Shown piece after piece: positions 52,062-61,717 of a stretch of 64,000 bases of DNA (within the stretch, counting starts at the first letter, position 1; each line of letters starts with the position of its first letter). The position numbers and the translations under genes were made by a program. Below the pieces are notes generated by a model that was not told the origin of the DNA, did no database searches, and saw only the letters and a program-made list of their open reading frames with translations. The DNA comes from JAGWBF01 sp963663025 (GTDB lineage Bacteria > Chloroflexota > Dehalococcoidia > Lucifugimonadales > JAGWBF01), in contig OY760073.1 of the NCBI GenBank assembly GCA_963663025.1, forward strand, positions 186,001 through 250,000. The letters are read 5' to 3'.

Positions 52062-52966
52062 CCGCCCTCACCCTCTCGGGTCTTCTTCAGGCGCCTTCCG
52101 TGGAACAAGTACATCTCAGCGTATCCGGCGTTGGGCCCGAAATAGTCCAGCGCCCACTCCAGGAGCACCTTGTCCGGTGGGGCCTTCTGCCCCGGAAAGT
52201 ACCAGTCCAGCAGCGCGCGCCTGACCCACACATCTATGGGGAAGGCTTCCACTTTCTCCAGGGAGTGCAGTAGAACACAGTCGGCGATCTTGGAGCCGAT
52301 ACCGTACAGTTCCATCAGCCGTCCCTTGGCTTCCAGGTAGGGCAGTCTCTTCAGCTCCTCCAGGTCTATCTGCCCTGAAGCCACGGCTTGGGCGGCGTAG
52401 GCGACATAGGGCGCCCTGAAGCCCAGCCCCAGTCCCCGGAGGAAGCCCTCGCCTGCCGCTGCCAACACCTCGGGGTCGGGAAGGATGTAGCGAGTCATCC
52501 CGTTAAGGGAGACGGCAGTGCCGAGAGACCGGGCCATATCCTCCACGTTGGCGTGTATGCGGGCGAGGTTGGAGTTGGCAGAGCAGATGAAGGATATCAG
52601 GCACTCCCACGGGTCCACTCGCAGCAGGCGCAGCCCTCGGTACCGCTCCACCATGGATGCCACCCTGGGATCCCTGGAGATGTCCTGGTATATGGCCACC
52701 AAGTCGTCGTCGAGACGCAGGTACCTGGATAGCGCATCTTCCAGCTCCTCCGGGTTTCCCGGGGGGCTGGCCTGGTACTCTATGGTGACGGAGCTGGGAC
52801 CCTGGTCAAGGGAGCGGGCCTTGATTATCCGCCCGGCGAGAATGCACCAGTGCCAATCCCCATCCTTCTCCCAGCGGTGGGACTGGCCGCTTTCCACGCT
52901 GGCGACGAAATCGCAGGGTTGGGCAACCTCCCAGGTACGGGTTCCGGAAACAATCTCGACTACCAT
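52058..52966 (-). CDS. ogg: 8-oxoguanine DNA glycosylase (OGG1-like)
   Basis: 302 residues. The helix-hairpin-helix with catalytic Lys is LYGIGSKIADCVLL (K226), and the catalytic Asp follows in AFPIDVWVRR (D245). SANSNLARI matches the SSNNNIARI block of OGG1. It removes oxidised guanine by a glycosylase/lyase mechanism. ATG 52966 follows GGGGAGGTGTG. It lies 18 bases after the exonuclease-helicase gene, suggesting a repair operon. Confidence 0.88.
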   Translation of the reverse strand: MVVEIVSGTRTWEVAQPCDFVASVESGQSHRWEKDGDWHWCILAGRIIKARSLDQGPSSVTIEYQASPPGNPEELEDALSRYLRLDDDLVAIYQDISRDPRVASMVERYRGLRLLRVDPWECLISFICSANSNLARIHANVEDMARSLGTAVSLNGMTRYILPDPEVLAAAGEGFLRGLGLGFRAPYVAYAAQAVASGQIDLEELKRLPYLEAKGRLMELYGIGSKIADCVLLHSLEKVEAFPIDVWVRRALLDWYFPGQKAPPDKVLLEWALDYFGPNAGYAEMYLFHGRRLKKTREGEGG

Positions 52967-52983
52967 CACACCTCCCCGCTTCT

Positions 52984-55809
52984 TTAATCCAGCCACCGCT
53001 GGACATGGCCAACCGTATCTGCCAGGGACGAATGCACAACCGTGCAGGGCGGCAGGGAGTCCATGAAGGTCTTTCCGTAGGATCGGGCGGTGAGGCGGCG
53101 GTCCAGGACTATTATGGATCCCCTGTCGTCGTTGTTACGAATCAATCTACCCATCCCCTGCCTCAAGCGCAAGATGGCTTGGGGAACGGCATACTCCTTG
53201 AAGGAGTCTTCGTACTGCTCGGAGCGGGCCGCAAATATGGGGTCCGAGGGCACGTGGAAGGGAAGCCGGGCGATGGCCAAAGCCTTCATCTGGCCCTTGG
53301 GGAGGTCCACCCCCTCCCAAAAGCTGCTTGTCCCAAGGATGATGCTCCCTGGGTCCTGTTCGAAATTGCGGACGATCCTGTCTGGCGAGCCGTCTATCCC
53401 TTGGGCCATCACCCCCACGCCTTCGGACTCCAACGCTTCCCTTATGCTGCGGGCGGCGCTGCGCAGGGCCGCGTGGGAGGTGAACAGCACCATGCAATGC
53501 CCCTGGAGGGCAAGCCCAAGCTCCACCAGCAGGGATTCCAGGGCGCCCTGGTAGTTAGGGGCGTCGGGAAGGGGCATATCCTGCGGAATCAGGAGCTGGG
53601 CCGCCCGGGCGTAATCGAAGGGCGACCCGACCCTCAGCTCCGAAGCCTCGGCCGGCCCAACCCGGTTTCGAAGGTAGTCGAAGCTGCCATCGGTGCTTAG
53701 GGTGGCGCTGGTCATGATCACAGCGGACTTCTGATCGAAGAGGCCCCTGGACAGGTGGTCCGCCACGTTCAGGGGCGCCGACTGCAGGCTGAGGTTGGAC
53801 TTGCGCACCCCGGATCCTGCACCCTCCTCGGACAGGGTCATCCAGTCCACCCGATCTGTATCCACCGGGCCTGCGTAGAAGACCGCCAGCTGGTCCTTGA
53901 TCAGCCTGAGTTCATCCATCCGGGCAACAAGCTCCCTCTGGCCAGCCTGGAGGTCCTCCCAGTCTTCTACCCTGTCGAACGCCTGCATCCCCAGCTGGTC
54001 CAAGGCCTTATACAGCCTGTCTATCTGCTCCAGCCCGTCGGCAAGCACAACGTCCAGGTTCTCCCATGCGATCTCTAAGTCGGACCATGCCGGCTGGGTC
54101 CTTGTGCCGCGGGCGACCGGAAGCTGCAGCATGCCCTGGTCTCCCGCGCTCTGCTGGGTCACAAACTTCGATGCTGATTCCCATAGTGTTTGCCAGGTCT
54201 TCTCTGCATGGCCCGCCCAATTGGCCTCCAGTCCTCCCATCAGTTCCTCGGAGCGCTGGCGGTCGTTCGAACCTGCCTGGGAAAGGGCCAGCAACATCCT
54301 GATGGCCCTGAAATTCCGCAGCAGGGAGTCCAGGCAGGAGGCCAGCGCTGCTTCGGACAGATCGAATCCCAGCTGCCGGGTCGCTTCTTCTTCCAAGCGG
54401 TGGGCTTCATCGACTATGAGGTGCTTGTGTTCCGGCAGCAGGCCACCGCCCACAGCTAGGTCCGACAGCAGCAGGGCATGGTTCACGACCACAACGTGGG
54501 CTGTGCTTGCCCTGCTCCGGGCGGAGCGTAGGAAGCAGTGCCCTTCCCCCTTGAGGCCGGGACAGAGACCGGCTTCGGCCGCGGAGATGTGGCTCCAGGA
54601 GGCCGCCTCCGGGGGCGCCAGGTTGATCTCCGCCCTGTCTCCCTGTCGGGTGACCTCCAGCCATACAAGGCACTTGGACACCAGGCGCGCATGTTCGGCG
54701 GAGATCCCCTCGGACCTGGACAGGGCGTTCAGCTTCTGCAGGCAGAGGTAGTTGGCCCGGCCCTTGAGAGGCGCAGCCCGGGCAGATCCGGCTTCGATGA
54801 GGCCCTCCTGCTCCAGAACGGAGACCAGGGCAGGAATGTCCTTGTTTAAGAGTTGCTCCTGAAGGTTGATGGTGTTGGTAGAGACAACAACGGTGGCCCG
54901 GTTGCGCACCGCATACACCAGTGCTGGCAGCAGGTACCCTATGGACTTGCCGACACCGGTCCCGGCCTCCACCACCAGGTGACGCTCTTCGTTGAAGGCC
55001 CTGCAAACAGCCCGCACCATGTCGAGCTGTTGAGGACGGCGCTCGTACCCCTCAAACAATCGAGAGAAGGCGCCTTTCTGGTCGAGTAGGGAGGTAAGAG
55101 CGTCCTCGTCCAAGGGTTCCGGTCCCTCGTCGGGCGTGGCCGTCGGGGTGGGCCTGGGCTGGTCGTCTCTAGGTCGTCGGAGGTCCGAGATAGCGCCCCG
55201 GGTGTCGCTTGTCTCGGGCTGGCTTGTCTGAAAGATGCGGGCAAAGGGCTGGCGTGCCCGCGCGCCGATGTAGCCTATGGACGCAGCCGTAGCGGGCTCC
55301 AGGGAGGCGGCCCTGTCCAGCAGGCGGAGGAACACCTCCCTGGTGGCTTGGGCATCGGCTAAGGCGCGGTGGGGCCGGCTGTTCTCCACCACCATCTCTC
55401 TTGTCAGCCCCGCCAGGGAATAGTCTCTGTTGGAGGGCAGCAGAATGGAAGCCAGCTCCCATGTGTCCAGGGAATCGTTGGCAAGGGCGGCGCCGTGTTT
55501 CCTCAGGAATCCCAGGTCGAAGGAGATGTTATGGCCCACGACAGGGTGCACACCGATGAACTGCTCCAGTTCGGCGGCAATTGCAGCGAAGGGTGGGGCG
55601 CGGTCAACGTCAGCTTGGACGATGCCGGTGAGTTTCTTGATGAAGGGAGGAAGGTCCCGGTAGGGGTTTACCAGCGTCTGGAAGGTGCCAAGCACCTCCG
55701 GCCCCTGGAACTTGACGGCGCCAACCTCGATTATGGTGTCCAGGTTGGCGTCAAGGCCCGTGGTTTCCAGGTCCACAGCTACGTAGACGGGGTATTCCCG
55801 AGGCTTCAT
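52984..55809 (-). CDS. dinG: DnaQ-like exonuclease fused to DinG-type helicase
   Basis: 941 residues. N-terminal DEDDh exonuclease: VAVDLETTGLD (D13, E15), VVGHNISFDLGFL (D98), PHRALADAQAT (H147, D152). Helicase domain: Walker A EAGTGVGKSIGY (281-290), Walker B LIVDEAHRLEEE, and an iron-sulfur cluster region with Cys in YLCLQK, KCLVW, GLCPGLKGEGHCF. The C-terminal motor motif is GRLIRNNDDRGSIIVLD. This is the Gram-positive/Chloroflexota DinG arrangement. Acts on DNA/RNA hybrids or gapped DNA in repair. ATG follows GAGAGAGG. Confidence 0.92.
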   Translation of the reverse strand: MKPREYPVYVAVDLETTGLDANLDTIIEVGAVKFQGPEVLGTFQTLVNPYRDLPPFIKKLTGIVQADVDRAPPFAAIAAELEQFIGVHPVVGHNISFDLGFLRKHGAALANDSLDTWELASILLPSNRDYSLAGLTREMVVENSRPHRALADAQATREVFLRLLDRAASLEPATAASIGYIGARARQPFARIFQTSQPETSDTRGAISDLRRPRDDQPRPTPTATPDEGPEPLDEDALTSLLDQKGAFSRLFEGYERRPQQLDMVRAVCRAFNEERHLVVEAGTGVGKSIGYLLPALVYAVRNRATVVVSTNTINLQEQLLNKDIPALVSVLEQEGLIEAGSARAAPLKGRANYLCLQKLNALSRSEGISAEHARLVSKCLVWLEVTRQGDRAEINLAPPEAASWSHISAAEAGLCPGLKGEGHCFLRSARSRASTAHVVVVNHALLLSDLAVGGGLLPEHKHLIVDEAHRLEEEATRQLGFDLSEAALASCLDSLLRNFRAIRMLLALSQAGSNDRQRSEELMGGLEANWAGHAEKTWQTLWESASKFVTQQSAGDQGMLQLPVARGTRTQPAWSDLEIAWENLDVVLADGLEQIDRLYKALDQLGMQAFDRVEDWEDLQAGQRELVARMDELRLIKDQLAVFYAGPVDTDRVDWMTLSEEGAGSGVRKSNLSLQSAPLNVADHLSRGLFDQKSAVIMTSATLSTDGSFDYLRNRVGPAEASELRVGSPFDYARAAQLLIPQDMPLPDAPNYQGALESLLVELGLALQGHCMVLFTSHAALRSAARSIREALESEGVGVMAQGIDGSPDRIVRNFEQDPGSIILGTSSFWEGVDLPKGQMKALAIARLPFHVPSDPIFAARSEQYEDSFKEYAVPQAILRLRQGMGRLIRNNDDRGSIIVLDRRLTARSYGKTFMDSLPPCTVVHSSLADTVGHVQRWLD

Positions 55810-55893
55810 CTCCCCTCTCTCACGGCCCTTCTAAACCTTGGCCGTCCCCATCCTGCCCACTGACCGAGCCCTTGCCTGGTTCTCCCCTCCGGC

Positions 55894-56610
55894 CTACGAA
55901 AAGGGTTCGGGAATGGGCACCCAGGAACCTTCGGACGACTTGTTGTTGGTGGAGAGGACGGCAGGATAGAAGCTGCCCGCTCGGAGGGCGTTCATGAACT
56001 CTTCCTGGTTGTTCACCTCTCCCTCGAAGACGGTAATGCAGTGGCCAACCCCGTGAAGGGAGTGGGCATCGCTTCCTCCGGTAACTCGCATTCCCAATTC
56101 CCGGGCCACATCCAGGGCGAACCGGTTCTCCGCGTCCGCCGTGCCTCCGTTGGCCACCTCCACCGCATCCACCAGCCCGAATACCGGGTGCAGTGTAGCT
56201 TCCTCTACAGAGGTGGGCACATGACTTTCGTTGCTGTAAAGCAGGGGCTTGCGTGAAGGCAGGGTGCTGTGGAGGCCACGGAATGGGTGGGCGCTGATTA
56301 TGAACCCGCCGGCGCTGTCTGCCGTCTTGCGCAGCACCCGGGCGTCGGAGATCCCGGGCTGATAGCTGTCCAAGCCGAAGGCGAGGATATGGCCCATGTT
56401 GGTTTCCACTTCCATGGCGCGTACCAGCACTTGGTTATGCTTGGCCGCAAAGGCGCGAAATTCGTGCTGGTCCCACGGGCCGCTGTGCTCAGTGATGCAT
56501 ATGCCCATGAACCCCAGCCTTTCGGCTTCCAATACCATCTCCTCGGGGGACAGGTTGCTGTCGCTGCTCCCCCGGGTGGTGTGGACATGCATATCAAAGA
56601 GCCGGGCCAA
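55894..56610 (-). CDS. PHP-domain metal-dependent phosphoesterase-like protein
   Basis: 238 residues. Metal motifs of the PHP domain: DMHVHTTRGSSDS, ICITEHSGPW, GGFIISAHPFR and TGGSDAHSLHGVG. The family includes phosphoesterases of DNA, histidinol phosphate and cyclic nucleotides. It lacks extra domains. The start is TTG 56610 or ATG 56592; the TTG precedes the usual beta strand. Follows the DNA-repair genes on the same strand. Confidence 0.83.
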   Translation of the reverse strand: MARLFDMHVHTTRGSSDSNLSPEEMVLEAERLGFMGICITEHSGPWDQHEFRAFAAKHNQVLVRAMEVETNMGHILAFGLDSYQPGISDARVLRKTADSAGGFIISAHPFRGLHSTLPSRKPLLYSNESHVPTSVEEATLHPVFGLVDAVEVANGGTADAENRFALDVARELGMRVTGGSDAHSLHGVGHCITVFEGEVNNQEEFMNALRAGSFYPAVLSTNNKSSEGSWVPIPEPFS

Positions 56611-56719
56611 TATTCATCCCTGGTAGATTGCACCTCACTTGGTGGAAAGTGGGCCGATGGCGAATTCCATTCTATTGCGGGCCCCGTAGAGGGTCAAGAA
56701 AGGAGAGCAAGGACTTGCT

Positions 56720-56995
56720 TCAGGCGCGAAGCTCCTCGGCGGCTTTCTTCAACCGCATCAACATGTGGACGTCGATGGAGCTGTCTTCGTCTTCCAGGTT
56801 CAGGTCCTTGTATTCCAGCACATCATTGATACATTCGGCGAGGGTGGAAGAGACCCTGTCTCTCATGAGGTTGACCTCGCTGTATATGGCCGATTGGGCC
56901 TTCTCGGCAGCTTCGGAAGAATACATAGCCAGGGTCCTGATGATCCTGTTCACCTCGGCAAGGTCGATGCCTCCGTTGACACCCGGTTTCTGCAT
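56720..56995 (-). CDS. Small helical protein, unknown
   Basis: 91 residues starting at ATG 56995 with AGAGGAGACCGCC upstream; an in-frame start 17 codons earlier has none. Helical, with acidic C-terminal half (DLNLEDEDSSIDVHMLMRLKKAAEELRA). I recognise no family. It lies upstream of the PHP gene on the same strand; likely a small regulatory or accessory protein. Confidence 0.55.
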   Translation of the reverse strand: MQKPGVNGGIDLAEVNRIIRTLAMYSSEAAEKAQSAIYSEVNLMRDRVSSTLAECINDVLEYKDLNLEDEDSSIDVHMLMRLKKAAEELRA

Positions 56996-57109
56996 TCGGC
57001 GGTCTCCTCTGAGATTTGGAGCGGTATCTGTCGGACAATATATCATGGCACGGGGAGGGACGAAAATTCTTGTGAGTACGGCGCAGTCTCAGACGCGATA
57101 GCGAAATGA

Positions 57110-57138
57110 TTGCCAACGTAAGGTGCCTTTGATATACT
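57110..57138 (+). promoter_or_regulatory. Promoter of the zinc-ribbon/DUF503/helicase genes
   Basis: TTGCCA (57110-57115), 17 bp, TATACT (57133-57138). The leader to the first start is about 115 bases. Confidence 0.7.
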
Positions 57139-57258
57139 GGCCTGAGCGCTTAGTAGGCTTCAATCTGCTTGGACTCGGCACCTTGGATTAGTTCTTGCGA
57201 GGAACCTGGCCCGGGGCAATGGAGGCCATAGCGACATCAGGAATCTAGGAGGCTAGGA

Positions 57259-57555
57259 GTGGCTTTCGAGGAAAAGACACTTGTGTGCCGGGAGTGTGGG
57301 GCATCCTTCGCATTTACCGAGGGTGAGCAGGAGTTCTATCAAAGCAGGGGGCTGATGCACGAACCCGCAAGGTGCCCAGCCTGCAGATCCGCACGACGGC
57401 GCACCGGCTTTCGATCCGACCAACCTCGGACCATGTACCCTGCGACCTGCGCTTCCTGCGGTACCGAGACCGAAGTGCCCTTCCAGCCGAGGCAGGGCAG
57501 GCCCGTTTACTGCAACGATTGCTTCAGGTCCGTTCGAGCTTCCGAGTCCTTCTAA
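57259..57555 (+). CDS. Zinc-ribbon protein
   Basis: 98 residues from GTG 57259 with AGGAGG upstream. Two zinc ribbons: VCRECGASFAFTEGEQEFYQSRGL...CPACR, and ATCASCGTETEVPFQPRQGRPVYCNDC. This two-ribbon protein is frequent in Chloroflexota and Actinobacteria and probably binds nucleic acid. Leads a possible operon with the DUF503 and helicase genes. Confidence 0.82.
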   Translation: MAFEEKTLVCRECGASFAFTEGEQEFYQSRGLMHEPARCPACRSARRRTGFRSDQPRTMYPATCASCGTETEVPFQPRQGRPVYCNDCFRSVRASESF

Positions 57556-57638
57556 GCCTAGCAGCCCCAACGAATCGCAAATAACCCCCCGTGTCGGGCA
57601 CCACCACCTAGCACCCTCCGTATGAGGATGGGAGGCGC

Positions 57639-57935
57639 TTGGCTAACGTCGCCTTCTGCCGGGCTGACCTGCATCTACCCGGCAGCCGAAACCTAAAGGA
57701 AAAACGGAGCATCTCCCAGTCCGTTACCTCTCGTGTCCGCTCGAAATTCAACGTTTCCGTCTCCGAGATAGGTGATCCTGACCTCTGGCAGAAGCTGACC
57801 CTGGGAATCGTGTGCGTCAGCAGCGACGGGGCATACGCCAGTGGGTTGCTGTCCAGCGTAGTCAGCTACATCGAAAACTCCAGGCCCGATCTGGAGCTGG
57901 TGGACTGGGAGACGGAGACCCTTTCCGGCTTCTGA
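57639..57935 (+). CDS. DUF503 family protein (YlxP-like)
   Basis: 98 residues from TTG 57639 with GGGAGG upstream. Matches the family through CRADLHLPGSRNLKEKRSI, RSKFNVSVSEIGDPDLWQKLTLGIVCVSSD and the C-terminal VVSYIENS. Family members lie near translation and ribosome-assembly genes. Start of the next gene follows by nine bases. Confidence 0.88.
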   Translation: MANVAFCRADLHLPGSRNLKEKRSISQSVTSRVRSKFNVSVSEIGDPDLWQKLTLGIVCVSSDGAYASGLLSSVVSYIENSRPDLELVDWETETLSGF

Positions 57936-57944
57936 TCTCGCCCG

Positions 57945-60278
57945 GTGGACGCTGCAGTCTTTCTCAAGGGAATCGAGTCGGCCCCCACCTATCGGCGCCA
58001 GATGGTGGCGGTGGAGAACCTTCCGCCCAGGGAAGCCTGCTTCAGCGAGCCGGCGTATTCACTGCACCCGACCCTTCGCTCCGTACTGGAGCAGCGTCGT
58101 CTGTGGCCACTATATATGCATCAGGCCCAAGCCGTGGACCTGCTGGGCGAGGGCCGGAACATCGTGGTGGCCACACCGGCGGCCAGCGGAAAGAGCTTGT
58201 GCTACAACCTCCCCGTGATCAACTCGGTGCTGGAAGACCGCTCCAGCAGAGCCATCTACATCTTCCCCACCAAGGCGCTAGCCCAGGACCAGCTCCGCTC
58301 CCTGAGGGAGATGACGACAGATCTGCCATTGAACGCGGCGGTGTATGACGGCGACACGCCCCACTACGAGAGGAACGGCATCCGGAGCTCGGCTCATGTG
58401 GTTCTCACTAACCCCGATATGCTCCATATGGGTATCCTTCCCCACCACCGAGCTTGGTCCCGCCTGCTCCGGTCTCTCAAATACGTAGTCCTGGACGAGG
58501 CCCATACGTACCGGGGGGTGTTCGGGTCCCACGTCGCCAACTTGATGCGTCGTTTGCGACGCCTGTGTGTCTTGTACGGCAGCAATCCCCGATTTATCCT
58601 CTGCTCCGCCACCATCGCCAACCCGGGACATCTGGCGGAGCAGCTTATCGGACTTCCCTTCGGCGTAGTCGATGATGACGGCGCTCCCCGCGGTGGAAAG
58701 AGCTTCGTCTTCTGGAACCCTCCCCTCCGGGATGCTGCCCCGATGTCCGGGTCGGGAGAACACACTGGCCTATCCCCCCGCTTTGGGGGAGTTCTTCGGC
58801 CTATCAGGATGAGCGCCAACATGGAAGCCGCCGGCCTGCTGGCCGACTTGGTGGTCTCAAACGTCCGGACTGTTGCATTCGCCAGGACACGCAGGGCGGC
58901 GGAGCTGGTGTACAGCTATGCCAAGGACCGCTTGGATGATGAGAAGCCTCCCCTGGGGGACAGGATCAGGCCCTACAAGGGCAGCTACATGGCCGAGGAG
59001 AGGCGGGACATCGAGCGGGCCCTGTTCGGCGGGGAGCTCACCGGCGTGGCAGCCACCAATGCCCTGGAGCTGGGCATAGACGTGGGGTCACTGGATGCCA
59101 CCATCATCACCGGCTACCCGGGAAGCATCGCCAGCACATGGCAGCAGGCGGGCAGAAGCGGACGCCGCGGCGAAGAGTCCCTGTCGGTGTTCATCGGCCG
59201 TAACGATCCCCTGGACCAGTACTTCATGAACCATCCCGATGTCTTCTTCGGGCGCTCGGTGGAAGCCGCCCTTCTCTCCCCTGGCAATCCCCATATCCTG
59301 CGCCCCCACTTGCTCTGCGCCGCCTACGAGATGCCTCTATCGGGCCAGGATGCGGAGCTGTTCGGATACGGGGTCATCGAGCACCTGGAAGAACTGCTGG
59401 GGAAGGGATACCTGAGGTACGGCGAAGGCAAATGGCACATTGCCCCCCAGGTCAACTATCCGGCTGAAGAAGTTAACATAAGGTCAGCTTCTATAAGCAA
59501 CTACCATGTGGTCGAGGGCGACACGGGCAGGATACTTGAGACCGTGGATGAGTATTCGGCCCACCTTCAGCTCCATCCCGGGGCTGTTTACCTGCACCAG
59601 GGAACATCCTACCTGGTGGAACACATGGACCTGGAGGCGAAGCTGGCAAAGGTCGCGCTGGATGACGGCTCTTACTACACCGAGGCCAGCGAGACCACCG
59701 ATATTTCCATTGGCAAGATACATGCCTCCAAGGTTGTGGGCGGAGTGGGGGTCTGGCTGGGAGAGGTGGAAGTCACCAACCAGGTGGTGGGCTACAGCAA
59801 GCGAATGCCGATGACCGAAGAGGTTCTGGGGGACGAATTCGTGGATTTGCCCCCGAGGCGTTTCAACACGATGGCCCTCTGGTTCGACATTCCCCAGAAG
59901 ATCATCGACCGCTGGCGGGGAGGCGGTCCCGCATTCGCCGGTGGGCTTCATGCGGCCGAGCACGCGGCCATCGGTGTGTTGCCCCTATTCGCCTTGTGCG
60001 ACCGCAACGATATCGGCGGCGTTTCGACCCCCTTTCACCACGACACAGAGAAACCCCAGGTCTTCATATACGACGGGCATCCTGGGGGAGTAGGGATAGC
60101 CGAGGAAGGGTTCAAGGTCATAGATGCCCTATGGGAGGCCACCCTCTCTGTGGTTACCGAGTGTGTTTGTGAGTCGGGGTGTCCCAGCTGCATCCAGTCG
60201 CCCAAGTGCGGGAACCACAACTACCCCCTGGACAAGGTCGTGGCGGCCGAACTTCTCAAGTCCCTGTGTGAGGGCTAA
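57945..60278 (+). CDS. DEAD/DEAH-box helicase with DUF1998 (MrfA/YprA-like)
   Basis: 777 residues. Walker A ATPAASGKSLCY (77-84 region), Walker B VVLDEAHTYRG, motif III CSATIANP, helicase domain 2 with EAAGLLADLVVS, GIDVGSLDATI and QQAGRSGRRG. The C-terminal DUF1998 has the Cys cluster CVCESGCPSCIQSPKCGNHN. The family repairs DNA damaged by mitomycin-type agents. Start GTG 57945. Likely cotranscribed with DUF503. Confidence 0.9.
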   Translation: MDAAVFLKGIESAPTYRRQMVAVENLPPREACFSEPAYSLHPTLRSVLEQRRLWPLYMHQAQAVDLLGEGRNIVVATPAASGKSLCYNLPVINSVLEDRSSRAIYIFPTKALAQDQLRSLREMTTDLPLNAAVYDGDTPHYERNGIRSSAHVVLTNPDMLHMGILPHHRAWSRLLRSLKYVVLDEAHTYRGVFGSHVANLMRRLRRLCVLYGSNPRFILCSATIANPGHLAEQLIGLPFGVVDDDGAPRGGKSFVFWNPPLRDAAPMSGSGEHTGLSPRFGGVLRPIRMSANMEAAGLLADLVVSNVRTVAFARTRRAAELVYSYAKDRLDDEKPPLGDRIRPYKGSYMAEERRDIERALFGGELTGVAATNALELGIDVGSLDATIITGYPGSIASTWQQAGRSGRRGEESLSVFIGRNDPLDQYFMNHPDVFFGRSVEAALLSPGNPHILRPHLLCAAYEMPLSGQDAELFGYGVIEHLEELLGKGYLRYGEGKWHIAPQVNYPAEEVNIRSASISNYHVVEGDTGRILETVDEYSAHLQLHPGAVYLHQGTSYLVEHMDLEAKLAKVALDDGSYYTEASETTDISIGKIHASKVVGGVGVWLGEVEVTNQVVGYSKRMPMTEEVLGDEFVDLPPRRFNTMALWFDIPQKIIDRWRGGGPAFAGGLHAAEHAAIGVLPLFALCDRNDIGGVSTPFHHDTEKPQVFIYDGHPGGVGIAEEGFKVIDALWEATLSVVTECVCESGCPSCIQSPKCGNHNYPLDKVVAAELLKSLCEG

Positions 60279-60571
60279 TCGCCGCTCCCACCAAAGTGAG
60301 AGTCTGTCTTTGCCCACAACACGATGCCGAGAGGGGTAATTCGAAGGCACAACTACGGCTGTCCGTTCGTCCTGAGCTTGTCCTGAGGCTCTCGAAGGAG
60401 GAAATCGAAGGGGAACGGACAGCCCGAGCCCAGGTTGCATCGAGGTCTCCCCACACGGGGACCTGCGTCCACACCTCAGATTCAAAGGGGACCGACGCGT
60501 ACCCAATGAGCGGAACCGGAGGCTCATATACCGAGGAGGCCGGCAGGTTGTTGCGCGTCGTGCTGCTGGGG
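60279..60571. other. Intergenic stretch with one repeat
   Basis: 293 bases between converging genes. The only structure seen is a PIR-A copy; no gene. Confidence 0.75.
60361..60420 (+). repeat. PIR-A copy 11 (long form)
   Basis: GTCCGTTCG/GAACGGAC arms extended to GGCTGTCCGTTC/GAACGGACAGCC (60357-60424) by flanking bases; inner palindrome present. Confidence 0.85.
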
Positions 60572-61513
60572 CTACTTGTAGCTGATGCGAGGGTCTAGAT
60601 AGGTGTAGACCACATCGACAAGCAGGTTGATGACCAGCACGATGAGGACAATCACGAATATCGAGGCTGTAACCACCGGCAGGTCCCGGTCATTGATGGC
60701 GTTGATGATCAACAGCCCCAGTCCAGGCCATGCAAATATGACCTCGACGACCGTCGAGCCGTTCATATAGAGGGCCAACTCATCACCCATAACGGTCACG
60801 ATGGCTATCGAGGCGTTTTTCATCACGTGACCATATTGGACTGCCCGCTCTGAGAGCCCCTTGGACCGGGCGGTGGCGACGTACTGCTTCCCCATCTCGT
60901 CCAGCATGGTCGCCCTGGTGATCTGAGCATTCCGGGCAATGATGTTGGGGCATAGCGCGATGACCGGCAGGATCAGGTACTTTATGCTTTGCCAGCCGGA
61001 TTCCCAGGGGAAGTCTGCAAAGCCCGATGTCGGCAGGATCCTTACCCAGACAGCAAAGATCAGGATCAACATCAGGGCCAGCCAGAATCCCGGGATCGAG
61101 ATGGCCGCGAAGGTTAAGAGATTGACCAGCCGGTCAAACATGGACCTGGGCCTCTGGGCGGCGATTACGCCGATGGGGATGCCGACCATTCCGACACCCC
61201 AGACCACCATGGCAAGAAACGCCGTGTTCGGCAGCTTCTCCGCCACCAACGTCATGGCCGGGACGCCGTTACGCACAGAGGTGCCGAAATCAAACCTCAA
61301 CAGGTCCCAGTAAAAGTTCACGAACTGAACATGGAGGGGATCGCAATACCCGAGGCGGCAGCGGATTTCTTCGTAGGTCTTGGGGTCGACATCTTCGGGC
61401 AACTGAAGGGCAACCGGGTCCCCGAGGATGTGGATCATGAAGAAGAGGAGGGCCATGAGGCCCAGAACTATGAAGACCGAGTGGGAAGCACGTCTGATCA
61501 GGTAGTTTCGCAT
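60572..61513 (-). CDS. ABC transporter permease, oligopeptide/nickel type (DppB/OppB-like)
   Basis: 313 residues with six membrane helices. The N-terminal RASHSVFIVLGLMALLFFMIHILGDP and the conserved cytoplasmic loop RATMLDEMGKQYVATARSKGLSE identify the DppB group. It ends in LLVDVVYTYLDPRISYK. A DppC-like partner, binding protein and ATPases are not in this window; they would lie in the opposite direction or are absent. The start ATG has GGGGGCGTCC upstream. Confidence 0.88.
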   Translation of the reverse strand: MRNYLIRRASHSVFIVLGLMALLFFMIHILGDPVALQLPEDVDPKTYEEIRCRLGYCDPLHVQFVNFYWDLLRFDFGTSVRNGVPAMTLVAEKLPNTAFLAMVVWGVGMVGIPIGVIAAQRPRSMFDRLVNLLTFAAISIPGFWLALMLILIFAVWVRILPTSGFADFPWESGWQSIKYLILPVIALCPNIIARNAQITRATMLDEMGKQYVATARSKGLSERAVQYGHVMKNASIAIVTVMGDELALYMNGSTVVEVIFAWPGLGLLIINAINDRDLPVVTASIFVIVLIVLVINLLVDVVYTYLDPRISYK

Positions 61514-61717
61514 AGGACGCCCCCAGTCTAAAACCTGGATCTCCTAGGCAGTATCTACCTTGTACCTGGGAAGCGGAGCATTAGTCAAGTATCCTCGACT
61601 TTTACGTAGTGAACTGGTTCACAAGCGACCCATTGTCACCGACCACCTGACCGGCTTATAGCAGCCGGATGGCTTCACCAAGATGATCGGGTTTCCCAGC
61701 ATGCCGGTGAGCTGCAG

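Noticed and set aside
781..60420. CRISPR array
   Set aside because: The repeats are palindromic but scattered and irregularly spaced, with no spacers and no cas genes.
61514..61717. Gene between the ABC permease and the membrane hydrolase
   Set aside because: No open frame of note; only the likely leader of the permease gene.
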